From Jaapia argillacea MUCL 33604 (lineage: Eukaryota > Basidiomycota > Agaricomycetes > Jaapiales > Jaapiaceae), in NCBI GenBank assembly GCA_000697665.1, contig KL197709.1, positions 1,363,791 through 1,427,790 on the forward strand: a stretch of 64,000 bases of DNA, given 5' to 3'. Of the stretch, positions 33,047-45,300 are shown in pieces. Below the pieces are notes generated by a model that saw nothing but the letters and a program-made list of their open reading frames with translations, was not told the DNA's origin and ran no database searches. Each line of letters opens with the position of its first letter. Within the stretch, counting starts at the first letter, position 1. The translations under genes were made by a program, and so were the position numbers.

Positions 33047-36000
33047 TCAAGTAGCGAAAGTAGCCCAGTTCACGTTCACCCCGTGATGTCCCTGCGCCCG
33101 CGACGCACTGCCGACATTTGTTAAAGGAACCAGAGATGGTCTGATAGAGTTGTCACCAGAGTCGGAGCTCGGATAACCGTAACTGCTCACCTGCCATGGG
33201 CGCATTGGAATGGGAAACACGTCTTGGATAATCGATGGACGAGCACCTGACATTGCTCCAGGGTGAGGGTGTCATTGAACATAATTGCGCCTTCAAAGAA
33301 GCGAAGGTCAATGTTTGACGCGCTTCGGAGCCTCCAAACACAACAAACAAACCGCGGCACGCCTTGGAGTTGACCAGGTCCACCAATCCACGCGGACACC
33401 GTCGCAGAGCTTTGAGCCAGTGGGAAGTTTGGTCTTCTGAGGAGATTGCATCTTGCAAGGATGAAAGCCCTTCGGTTTCGAGCGTACCGAGATACCCCTT
33501 GACGAGTTCCCGGAGCTCTTCACCCATCAGAAGCTTTTAATGAAATTCAATGGGAATCGCCAGGCTGAAGAACATTCCACGCGCACCTTCTGGCTAACGA
33601 CTTCCGGGACTGTTCGGGCGAGAATTTGGATGTATGTCTGATCCGGGCCGTCGATGCAGTCCGAGATTTCGGGCTCGGAAGAAGCGATTGCATTCAGTCC
33701 ATCGAAAGTAAAGCCCCATTTCTCGAATGCAAGCTGATAATCCTCGGATCGAGCCAGTCTGGTGGCTTCATATCTTGTAAGAAGTACAGGGACTGCAGGG
33801 TCCAGGTACTTTGTCTCGACACCAGATCCGTTACCATGTCGCAAGAAGCCAAGGCACAAGTCCTTCAGAAACGTCTCAACTCGAACTCGTTCGTCAGCCG
33901 CGTGTTGGTCAATCAGCACAAGAGAACGGGATTCAGTAACTTGGTCTTGTGCAGATGGAAGGAGGCATGCGATGAATTTGCGGTCAACCTGATTAATAAT
34001 CTGAGCGTTTTGTAGGTCGGTATTGGTGAACTGGGTCGAATTATCTGCACCATCGGAGAAAGGATGACCATGAGAATCGGAAATAACGGTACAGTTGTAA
34101 CCAGCGGTAGCCTTTGGCGGTGGGTCTAACGAAACTGAAAGCGAAAGGTCCAGAGCGGGGATTTTCTGTTCCGTCGGTGTGTAGACTTCATTATCCTGCA
34201 AATAGTTCAGAAGCTAACACATTCTTCAAGTAGATCACTTACTTGCAGAGCACTTATGATCCATTCGGGCACAGCAAAGCCATTACGATGGGCAGAATCC
34301 GTTGTGGGCAACTTGGTCTTGTTCGCCAACGTCCGGCGACCTGGGTCAGGGCGAGTAATCGAATCACCATCATTATCTACGCCGTTCGGTGGTCGCCTTT
34401 GATAGGAATTGCCTGTACGGGTGTCGACAAGAAATGTCTCCCCAGTTTGGTGATCATACCAATCCACTTCATCGGTTTCGTTCGCTGCGGGTCCACCGGC
34501 CTGCTGAATGGCGCGAACGCTGGCGTTCGTTACAGGCCGGGCTACGAAACCGGAACGAGTCTGGTTGGCGGGTAATGAATCACTGGGAATCGGTCCCGCG
34601 TCACCCTGGTCTTGTGACTGAACACGCCTCCTCTTTCGGGGGGATGCATAAGCTATTGGAAGTGTGTGCTGGGAGCGTCTTTCAGATAAAAAACCACGTC
34701 GTATTAGAAAAGAGCGAGTAGCAGAAGCCAGAAGGCTCGATGCGACGAGAGTGTTCTGTTAACATATATGCATTAGATTTAGGAGGGGAAAATAAGGCCA
34801 TAGTGACCTTTAGCTGCACAGTCGCTTTCGCGGGTTCCAGGCAATTGTCCACATCGCTTGTTAAGATAGTAAGGTTCAACACATAGATTGGTTTCTTCTC
34901 GTTCTTGCGAGGAGAACGGCGAATAGCTGAAACTCGATGTCAGTCATGATCGAATGGAACTATCACAAGAACTCACTAGATCGCGGTAAGTTCGTCTCAC
35001 CGGTCTCATCCAGAGCCTAAGTGTAAATTCGTGTGAGCCAAACAGACGAGGATAGATGGATAGGGTACACCTCCATGTTTCGCAAAGGAACTCGCCGCGA
35101 ATTGGTTGTCGATAACACGATGGAGATCACAGGGCGAGATGGGGTGGCGATTGATGTCTACAAACAGAAGTCGCAAACTCTGGCTGCGATCAGGGTTCGG
35201 CGTGACTTACACAGAAATTGAAATGACTTTAATGAAAGTGTCAGAAATAATAGGGGGAAGGAATAATCACATGTCAAACTACCTTGGCATGGGTACCCTC
35301 CAGACTGAAAAATCCCTCGAGCTTCATTTCACCTTCCGAAATGTCCACTTGTTCGACGTGCTACGTTGACAGAATGTTAGGGTTGTCACAAGCAAGACTA
35401 ACCTACACACTTCTGCGTAAGAGCGACCAAACACCTGACGGAACGTTGCGAGTGTCGATCCTGTCTGCAAAGAGTGCGACGGTTAGGGGAATACGTAGAG
35501 GACAATGTTTGAGCGAACCTTGGGGATGTAAAGCACTCTCCCGGATTGCGATGTGTCAGCTCTAGACCTGGTCGTATCCTCGAGTGAAAATGATGCGTGG
35601 GGGAACATAAGGGCTGTTCTTTCCAAATCCTTGCGGACAAGCTCCAGTGTCTTTGTAGGCGAGGGATGGGAGCGCCGTCGAACAGGAAGCTATAGAAAGG
35701 TTAGCTACACGAGACGGAGCTCATTTAATTGAGGAGATATGAGATACTAACGTTGTAGAATGCGTCGCGAATGCATACCACTGTCCCAGACGATTCTCTA
35801 CGCCATCGAGTTGAGGGACCGAGGTACAAACACTCTCCACCCTACAATGCGGGGTCGTGATAGCCAGCCACACCAGATGTTAAGTAGCGAACCTTAAGAA
35901 TCACACTCCAGCTTTGTCGGGACTGAAGCGTCCGAGACGAGATCTCAAGGCAAGCTAAGTCTGCAGCGGAGGCCAAAGCTAAAGGGAATTGTAATGAGTG

Positions 36001-36413
36001 CTTGGAGGCCACGTTTGGCCCCTTGAAGACTTGTGAATTGGGATGCACCTTCTCCACGAAATCCAAAAGTTGAAACAGCATCTAAACTAGCCAGTGCATA
36101 TGCCTTGGAAGTCACTGTGCGGTCGTAAGTGACCGAATTTGAGACGTTGAGGTTGCTCACCGTATCGTCCAGACTCGCCACCCTTGGCCAAAGCGTCGAT
36201 GCCGTCTCTCGTGATTCCACATCCATCGTCTCTCACCCAACACGACCACTCCTCACAGTCCACACCGACATCAACTTGAAGAGCTCCAGCATCCAGAGAG
36301 TTTTGCACAAGTTCGGAGACGATTTCGGACAGAGATGTCAGGATTTGCGTTGAGCGTAGCTTCGAGCGAGTAGCAGTTTCTAGATGTTCAATGACTGGAG
36401 TGGTAGATGTCAT
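33047..36413 (-). CDS. MLH3: DNA mismatch repair protein MLH3 (MutL homologue)
   Basis: Sixteen exons: 36413-36161, 36114-36049, 35978-35893, 35841-35752, 35689-35519, 35464-35411, 35360-35283, 35226-35211, 35157-35069, 35016-34977, 34926-34808, 34755-34243, 34195-33587, 33533-33353, 33290-33191, 33140-33047; 852 residues. The N-terminal GHKL ATPase has SELVQNSLDAG (about 33-43), DDGCGI (62-67) and STFGFRGEA. The C-terminal domain carries the endonuclease motif DQHAADERVRVE (DQHA-x2-E-x4-E, about 621-632), SKACRGAIMFND and QCAHGRP. This marks a nicking MutL protein; MLH1-MLH3 acts in meiotic crossover resolution and in mismatch repair. Exon 8 is a 16-nt microexon. An ATG nine bases upstream is an alternative start. 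It is divergent from THOC3, 149 bp away. Confidence 0.95.
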
Positions 36414-36562
36414 AAGCAACAAAGAATGTGGTCCTCAGCGAGCTTGGGATTTACAACGAGCACCGATATCAAGGTTGCCTTTTTGGGGTATCAAGCTGGA
36501 GGCTAGCCCAACCGCTGCCGCCAGAGCATCCATAAAACTGCGATACACCACCACTGCCCGAA

Positions 36563-38049
36563 ATGTCTACAGCACCAAATACCAAAGAAGAGGACGAGAT
36601 TCCAACACTCGAACGTCCCCCATCGCCTCCGTTACATACAACCTTCACGGCCAGAGGTTTCCATGTAGGATACCATCCCGACCCACCCAACTCGCTACCG
36701 CTGAAATGCATTCTCGTGCTCGGCTGCCCTCCTGATAGATACCTACATTTTCGGCTTTCCGACCTCGAGATTTCCGTATGCCGTCCCCTGTGGCCATGAC
36801 ACATGTTGCCTGGAGTTGCGACGGCAAGAAACTGGCTGCTGTAGGAATCGACAAAGTTGCAAGAGTCTTCCAGCCGGAGAAGAGTGTGAGTTGTTCTTCA
36901 TGACTATGAAAGAAAGCACCCAGAAGGAAATGTATTGAAATGACTTTTCCTGATGCGCAGATGGAAATGCGTTCGGCAGCAACGTTTGCAGGAGGGCATT
37001 CTGACGACGTCGACTATGTGACCTGGAACCCAACACATCCTGAGCTGTTCTGTACTTCAAGCCAGAAAGATAGAAGAGTAGTCTTTTGGGATGCGCGTCG
37101 TAACGATCAATTTCGTCCTGTCGAATGTGAGCTGCGTTGCTGATTGTCCCATTAGAGAGCCGTTTGACGCAACAATGTGCCGTGAAGGTCTCCCCAGTCC
37201 AAACCAGCTATTCACCAGATGGACGAGTTCTCCTCTACGTCTCTTCTGGACATCAAGTATTTTCCATGACGTATGGAAAAGAAGGCGACGACCCCAAACA
37301 ACAATGGCACATTCATGACAAGGACGTGGTACGAGCTATTGATTTCATTCCCCCTCTTCCCTGTTCACGGTGCGGCAGGTGATGGGATCGACAGCCATGT
37401 TCAACTACGCTGGCGACGCGATTATCTTAACACACCATTCAGAGCACACCATTCGTATCGTCGATTACCCTACATTGACGACACGAGAAAGTCCTGCAGC
37501 CCATGTTGGTGGATGCGTCGCGGTTGCCCTTGATCCTAGAGGACGGTGAATATCGACCGTTAAATGTCTGTCTACTGGTTGGGCGGCTCGAATCTTACTT
37601 TTACTCCAGCTATCTCGCTTCTGGAGGACACGATTCTATCGTGAACCTCTTTGATGTGTCCGAATGGATATGTTGTCGTACAATTACTGCTTGCGAGTAT
37701 GTGTCTCTGCCTTGATCTCAATTTCTTCGACTTATGTTCCTCTTTCTTCAGCAATGCTATCAACTCGCTCAGCTTCTCGCATGACGGGGAATTTATCGCC
37801 ATCGCTAACACTGGGTCATACATTGATATCGTACGCCTCATTTCTCCGATTTACTGACATTGCCTGACATATGTCGTCTAGTGCGCCACTGAGACGGGCA
37901 CCCCACTTTCTCGCGTGCCCGCTGTGTCCCCTTCTCCGGTGGTAACTTGGCATCCGTCCAAGTATGCGATTGCTTACTGCGGGGCATCCAAATATCGAGA
38001 AGGCATGTCTCCTGCGGCCGTCGTTAGTCTATTTGGTCCTGGCATTTGA
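36563..38049 (+). CDS. THOC3: THO complex subunit 3 / TEX1 (WD40 protein)
   Basis: Exons 36563-36664, 36739-36885, 36961-37099, 37156-37328, 37379-37545, 37610-37696, 37752-37830 and 37882-38049 give 353 residues. After about 50 variable residues come WD40 units: MTHVAWSCDGKKLAAVGIDK, GGHSDDVDYVTWNPTHPELF with SSQKDRRVVFWDARQSR, VQTSYSPDGRVLLYV, GGCVAVALDPRGRYLASGG with DSIVNLFDVSEW, AINSLSFSHDGEFIAIA, and VVTWHPSKYAIAYCG. Order and motif wording match THOC3/TEX1, the seven-bladed subunit of the THO/TREX complex, which couples transcription to mRNA export. The first exon (MSTAPNTKE) is inferred from a GTAGGA...GATAG intron; the minimal start would be the Met at 36778. Confidence 0.9.
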
Positions 38050-38417
38050 TAATAGACACTGTCGACTGTCACACTTGTTGATCTACTCCGCTGTTGGGTA
38101 GAAATTCATTCATTGCCTGTATCTACGTAGATTCAAGGGTTCAGAAAGCATATTTTGGTAGCATATAAAGATAACTGGATCAACCACAAACATTGCGTAA
38201 CGTTATTGCGAGCACAGCACAGCGTGGAAATCAAAGCAGCAGGCAAGCAGCAGCGAAATGGACAAGAAAGCAATGGTCGAGGAAGAGAAATTCGAGAACA
38301 CATGTAATGGGATAGCGGAGTCGTTAGCAAAGCAATCGAGCGCGAGGCAAAATCAAAACAAGACATAAAAGAATGTACAGGTCTATCAACGACGACCCAG
38401 GGGTATCAGCCTTCCAT
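38050..38417. other. Convergent intergenic region
   Basis: 3' flanks of THOC3 and of the large membrane-protein gene. AT-rich patches around 38140-38220. No gene seen. Confidence 0.5.
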
Positions 38418-41400
38418 TCAACGGAAGGTATATGCGAATCCAGAGTGCATACTTGTCGAAGGTGGTCTAACAACAACGTCTGGCAGGACCTCGGCCTTCC
38501 TGAGGACAGCCCGCTCCTTGTTTGTGTCAGATCGAGCAAGCTTGAGAGGCTTCAAGCCTTTGCTACCCTCTTGCGGGTTCTCATTCTCATCCACAAACTT
38601 CTGGGCCTTCTTCTTCTTTCCAAGAGTAAGAGGTCGCGTCGACTTCGATCCGGGGCTAGCCGTCTCGGAATTCGAATCGCGTTCCTGCAGAAGTGAGAGA
38701 GGCCGGAGTCCCTTTCCTGGGGAATCCGCCGAGTTCTCAGAGGATGAGTTTTGGACCCGCATTTTGCTGGATTTAGGTCTGAGGGGCCTCACCACCTTGG
38801 ATGAGAGCCGCTGGAGACGACCAGGCTGTGGGATAGGATCCGCGGGAGGGCTGTCGTCGGATTTAATATATACAATACTTGAACGACGGTTGGCCTTGGT
38901 GGTGGGGAGTGGAGGAAGGGGCTCTTGGGGTGGGGCATAAGGGTGGTCCTTGCCAATCTCGTGAGGGGTGCTCTCAGCTTGGGGACCAGAACCGGAGTCG
39001 AAGTCGAAGAGAGTGGCAGTCGATGCAGCTGACGGAGGTGCAATCAATTGGTCGAGGAGGGTGTTCAAGGATGCACGAGCAGTTGAAGGAACATCAGATG
39101 GAACACGAGAATGTCCAAGGCTACGAGCAGACTGGGGTCGGCCGGATGGGGCAACAGGGCGGAGGAGCTCGCGTTCTTCGGGGACGGACTGGAGGTGCGA
39201 CTCACCAGCCTCTCCACCCCAGACAGTGTTTCGTCTCACATCCTCATTCATAGGAACCGGCTCAGTCACTTTGGCTGTGTTGGTCAGCGCGCGGCTGAGA
39301 TCTGTGCGCCAAGTGGTCAAGGAGTGAACACCGTCTTTGCCCAGACTGAGGCTAAGGAGTAAGTTAGTTCGGTTCGGAGGTAGAAAAAATGACGTTTCCA
39401 TACCTGGGCAAGCTAAAGTGATGCTTCTTGTGGCCGGACGTCTTTTTGGCTCTGGGACCGGGCTTCTTGCCAATCACTGGAGTAGAATGTACTTCGGGCG
39501 AGGAGAACTCGACATCATAACTGGAGAATCCGCCCATCTCAGATGGCAACGACTCGTTGGTGGACCCACCGGTACTCTTCGCGGGACGGCCCATCGAATT
39601 AGGACGTGGGATCTGACCATCTTTTCGGATCTTCATCTCTCCTCCGACCCTCAATCCGGGAACGAGAAGTGGCAGGACACCAGCGGATAAAGCATCAATT
39701 TCCTTCGAGTTGTCGATGGCACCGAATGAGAATCCCGATGAGTACGATTTCTTGTGCGCAAGATGTGCAGCGATCTTCCTGCTCTTGACGGTTGGGGGAG
39801 TGGGAGGCAGCGGGCACGAAGGAGGTGGAGTAACCGGAGAACGAGGGCTCTCGACTGATGAGGCAGAGCGGGAACGGAGATGAGATGGACCAGCAGTTGC
39901 TTTAGAAATAGCTGCGCCGCTGCTCGCACCTGTGATCACGCCATCATAAGAAGCTCGCTTCTCAGGCGACGCTGGCAAAACGAGGGTGGTAGCGATGGCC
40001 GAATAGTGTCTTTGTGCGATCATGATACGGGAAGCCATGGCCAACGAATCATCCATGCCGGACCAGTGGGAGGAAGACTTGGATTCCTTCCTCCTTCGTC
40101 CAACCTCTGCCTCGTTCACCGACTGAGGGGTAGTAGGGCTACGAGCGTCCTCAACGTCCTGGATGGGCAGCGGAGGGGTGATCTCGCCGAATTCCGGTTC
40201 GTCGTATGGGAGGACTGAAAGCTTGGGTTTGGGGTTGAGCATCTCTAAAGCACGCCCAACCTTGGTTCTACCCTCAATGGCATCGCCTTTGGCGACCCAA
40301 ACATCACCACTCCTTCTTCCCTCCACGACTGTGACACTGGCACTGCGCTTGTAGTCAAATGCGAGAGTATCTTGTGAAGCACGAATGATAGGGGCAGCAG
40401 GCTCGGAGTTACTGTCGAAGAGTCCAGAAGGAATGGGAAGGGGAGAACGGAAGAGGATGTTGAGGGCGAGGATTGGAGCGGAAAGCGTGACGGAGAGCAC
40501 GAGAAGTAGTGATGGCATGGACGAAGTCATAAGAGTCGGCGAAACCATTAAGAAGTAGGGGAGAGCTAAACCCTGATATCCAAAATCCGTCAGTAGGCGC
40601 AAAGCAACTTCTGTGAAGGTGACCTACCAAAGGAACCCATATCATGATAAGCCATCCAATAGCGCGATACGCAGAAACATCGATGTCACTATCTGGTACA
40701 CCCAGCGCAGCGATACCTTTCTCAGCCAATGCGACCTCCGGCGAATATCCATATCCTCCTAACACTTTCGCGTTGACCAATCCAGGAGTGGCAGGCCTAG
40801 ACACAGCTGTGGAAGGCAACAAATCGCTGGGGAGATGGGCCGTGGACATCATCGCAACGGGATGGCCTCGTGTATCGTGAGTCGTGGGGTAAGACCAAGC
40901 GGAGAGCGTAGCCTTGGATCCCGATGTTGAACTGAGCCACGAGTTCTGCGAGCCAAACTGCATACGGGACTGGCGCTGAGGGCGACCATGCCCATCGCGT
41001 CTGAATGGATCGGGATCGTCGTTGACGGAGGCGGAGGTAGGAGAAGTAGGGCGGTAGAGTGTCGGGAGTGGTGGGACAGGCGGAATAGATTCACGTCCAC
41101 CTCCATATGGCGTCGCAGGGTTGAACCAGAACGATGACTTTGCTGGGATGGAAGGGTGAGAGCCGGTGATGGGGTGAGGACCACGGAAAGAGCTGGCGGA
41201 AGGTTTGGCGGAGTGGCGAGTTGAGAATGACCATGCTGAGATGGAACCACGTCGAGAACCAGCATCAGAAGTGATCCAGGATGCACCATCGCGAAGGGCG
41301 TCGACCTCTTCAGTTGCAAAAGAGGGACGAGGCTTCTCTTCCATCTGCTTAAGTGGAGGCCATGAATCAGGGCCATCCTCGTGCAATGCCAAGAGGTTAC

Positions 41401-42035
41401 GTCGGATAATCATGAGGGTGCCGATCAAGCACCCAAACCCGACACTGCTGAGGACAGCTACCGTGGATGAAAAAGCGGTGAGTCCGATGAAAAAGCTGGG
41501 CACACCAGCGCCAGCCAGAACACCAGCAACAGCAGTGGAAGTCACGGCAATGAGGAGGGTAGGAGCCCATAAAACCCAGTGCTTGGCACCAAAACTGATG
41601 GGGCGCCCCATGCGAACGTGTAACAGCGTGATGGAGGCGACGACGAGAAGGCATACTTGTCGGATGGTCAACGCAATCCAAAGCCTGGTCGATGAGACGG
41701 GGTCACTGGCATCTTGATATTCTTCAGGGCCACCGAGAGTTTCGCTAACTGCCTGCCAAACGAATAGAGCGAGAGCAAGAATATCGCATGAGGCGAGCCA
41801 AAGGTGGCTCTTGTCTGCTGGGGAAAGGGAACCAAAGTTAGGAAGGCCAAATTCGGACTGGGCAATGTAGAATCAGTGGTGTGGCATCAGGGTATGAAAT
41901 CTGGGAACGTACGGGAGGAACACGTCGACTCAACGGAGAAGGGGGCAAGATTGGAAGTACTATACGAAGAATAACAAAAGCTGAACATATGAACGAGGCG
42001 AAAGCAAGAGCAAGTGTCGGGATAAGCGGAATCAT
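38418..42035 (-). CDS. Large polytopic membrane protein of unknown function
   Basis: Exons 42035-41913, 41857-40628, 40572-39404 and 39351-38418 give 1151 residues. The N-terminal region has about five to six membrane helices: IPTLALAFASFICSAFVILR (residues 5-30), DILALALFVWQAVS (about 60), VCLLVVASITLLHV, VLWAPTLLIAVTSTAVAGVL, and LTAFSSTVAVLSSVGFGCLI. A Ser/Pro-rich loop of about 230 residues follows, then two or three more helices at the exon 2/3 junction (AIGWLIMIWVPL, GLALPYFLMVS, LLLVLSVTLSAPILALN). The last 600 residues are disordered, cytosolic-looking, with many SP/TP sites and basic KKKK and KHKK patches. No enzyme or transporter signature is recognised. The pattern of a seven-helix-like core with a huge phosphorylatable tail would suit a receptor or sensor, but that is speculation. 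Confidence 0.8.
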
Positions 42036-42362
42036 GTTGGCTTAGGATCGTCTTGATATTCTTGAAGGAGCGTTGAAGCGTGGGGGCGTAATGGGCGTAA
42101 GGCCTTCGTGAAGCCGTCGAAGGACGTCGAGGCTGCAGACAGCAAAGCAAAGGTGAGCGGGCAATGCGAACGGGACGAAGTGTATAACGACCGACGCCCT
42201 TGAACCCAAATATACTTTTTGAACTTGCGCCATCGTCGTCCAAACACTGGGACCCACAATTACGACGCGCTACCATCACATGCAGTCACGTCACAAACTA
42301 AGTTCCAGGAGGTTAGGGGATGTCACATGTCACTTCAGAGGGTTTGATTCGGACCTTACAGC
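42036..42362. other. Intergenic region upstream of the membrane-protein gene
   Basis: Lies between two minus-strand genes: promoter of the membrane-protein gene and 3' flank of the lipin gene. No specific site identified. Confidence 0.5.
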
Positions 42363-45300
42363 CTACAGGAACGGTACACTCTCCATCTCGCCAGTCGCTA
42401 ATAAATCCTCATCAAACGCAGCCTCCTCAGCCTCCTCTTCCTCTTCATCCCCCTCTTCCTCATCATACTCCTCATCTTCGTGCTGCTCCTCCATTCCGAA
42501 GTGGATATCATCAACCGAGCCAGGCAGAGATCCTGGCATACTCTCCATACTTCTCGTCCTCCCTCTTCGCCTCCTCCGCTTCTGACTCTCCAGATCTCCA
42601 TCATCCTCATCCTCCGATCCCGAGTCCAGATAGCCAGATGATGAAGACGGACTCGCGCTCCGCCTCCCATTGCTCGGTGTGGGCGATGATGAGCGGGTAA
42701 AGCTACCAAGCGCACTGCTCAATCGCTCAAACGAAGACATCTGCTTCAACGTTGAGCTCCTCTCAGGCCCGTTTTCCGTGGCACGAAGGGGTAAACCAGA
42801 TGGCTTGATGGTAGATTGACGGCCACCTAAACTGAAGTTTCGTAGTCGAGCAAGTGTGCTTTGGTTCGAGGTATCAGAACGGGCACTGAGTGCAGGTGAC
42901 GGAGGAGTCAGGTCAGGGAGAGGGTATTCCGCCATAGGTGGTTTCCAATAGTTGAAGTCTGTATACTCGGGCGCCCACTTGCGATGAATGGGAGGGAACA
43001 TCTGGTCCACCAAGTCCGTCATGTGGATGTACCTGCTCATACCTCAGTTTGCGGCCAGAAACGTAATCCGAAACCACACTCACGATGACTTGTACCCAGC
43101 AAGCTCTAATAGCTCCATCTTCACCTCGCCATTCGAGTCGATCGTGAATATCCTCGAGCTGGGCACATTGACACTGCGATACGACAATGCGTCTGTGATT
43201 CGATTGCCAAAACCTGCATAGAACGGATTTCTTCCACCACCAAACAGCCTCTGAACATCTCGCAAGCAGGCCATCTTGAACATTTCGGGTTTACGCATGA
43301 TGACTTCCCTGAAATGAGGGTGTATCAGAATACTTGATCTCAATTTCCAGTCAAGATGTTGAGCTCACCGATGTAATGAAGCAAACAGTCGATCTGGGCT
43401 CATGATGACCGGACCTTCAGGTAACTGATAATCATTCTGCTTGATACCCTTGAGGTAGTATCGCGTCGCATCCGCTTGACCAATAGCTCGTGAAGTCAAG
43501 TACAAGACTTTGTACCCATTCCGACAGATATCAGTGTAAAGCTTAGCAACTCCTAAATGAGTCCAGTCACGTCCAACCATGGCAAAAACATGCCCAAGAG
43601 CATCGGATCTAGGTATATAAATGAGTTGACCAGATTGGAGCCGAGTGCTGGTCGCTTACTTGGTAATGGTGCCATCTATATCAGATATGACAACGGAATC
43701 CTCGTGGTCCCAGACGAAGATACGAGCCGTACATGCGGCAACCCCAGATGACGATAATGAGAAAGTGATTGTGTTAGGACCAGCCTTCAAATCAAGCTCT
43801 TTCTACGATGAAAGGCATCAGACAATGGCGATATCCATCTGACAAGAATATGAACTGACCAACTGGTCTGAGGTGAGCCTCAGAGTCTTTGCAAACTTTC
43901 TTGGGGCATCCAAGGAAGCGTTGACATCCGAACCAGGCATGTTCTCTTCAGGAGGAGGTGTGGGGGGCTCCGAAATTGAGTGCGGGCGAGGAATTCCGCG
44001 ATTAGGTAGACCTTTGGATAAAGGCTCCACCACGCTTCCCTGGACGACTCCGTCAATACAAATATGGAGACCTTCCAAGCAGGTAAGGAAGAGTCAACGA
44101 CGAGAATGCTCACAGCTTGCGAGGGCGCTGAATTAGCTTCACGTATGATCGGTCTTCCTCCCTTACCCCCAGCCTCCTCTTTCACGACGCTACTCGATCT
44201 ACTCCGACCCCACCAACTCATCCAAGTCGACTTTCGAGCAGTGTTGGAAGCGGGCATTGTTTGTGTTCGGTCATCCATCCGAAGGTCCATAGACTCACCT
44301 CGCCGATTCATCGCTGGAGTAGACAGCGTCAACGATGAGAAACATTGTCAAAGGGTAAGAAACTGACTGGGAGTCAACGACCGTATCCGTTCACGCAGAG
44401 CAGACTCGCGCCAAACAACCAGCGCGTCCATCAGTGGCGATCCGTCCTGCCTCCTTATGAATCTACAAAATAGTCCATCAAGACTCTCCCGAACAAATGA
44501 ACAAAACAACGAGGACTCACCGATCATCAACCCATTTCAAAACCAACCCCTCGCTCTTCACAATCCCCTCATCATCTAAAAACCTCTCAAACCCGACCTT
44601 CCCCTCCTCGAATCTCCTGGCAAACTCAATCTCGTCCTTGTGCCACCTCTCATCATCCCCCTGACCACTTCCCACAATACTTAACTCAAACTCCAACGTG
44701 CCACCGTCGTAGAATTCCACTCCAAACTTTGTAGAATCATCCGGACGAGCTGACAATCTCCCTCCAGAACCAAATACGGAAAGCTCCTTGTCCAGGCTCC
44801 TGCGCGTTGAGGACTGTCGAGGTTGGTGGTCAACTTCGCCCTCTTCACTAAGTTCTTTCCTATTAGCCCTCGGACTCCCACCAACGCCTGGTGGGACACT
44901 GCTACTCCGCTGTAAGTCCACGCTCCGTAGTGAGTCAACTCGTTCTCTTGGGCTCTCATCTTCTTCGTCATACATTCCCAAACCCAAATCCGACATTCTC
45001 TCCTTCCCCTTCCGCGCGGCTGGTCTCGGAATGTCCACACCAGCAGGACCGACACCCACCGGAAAGTTGGTATTCATTGGTGACCGTTGAGGGAACCCTC
45101 CCCAGTCCCATGAATACTCGTCAGGCGATACACTCAAGCCTTTCAACGAACCGTTCATGCCTGGTTTCTTGGGTATCGGCGCAGAGATTTCCGACTCCAT
45201 GTCAGGAGGGGGAGCGGATGTGGCACGGACACTGGGAAACGGGATAGGTGAGCCTCCAGCTCGAGATGAAGAAGGGCCCGGCTCAGGGCTTGGAGATCCT

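Noticed and set aside
33047-36413. MLH3 frames as two genes (ATPase half and endonuclease half)
   Set aside because: All sixteen exons join in one continuous frame and the order matches a single MutL protein.
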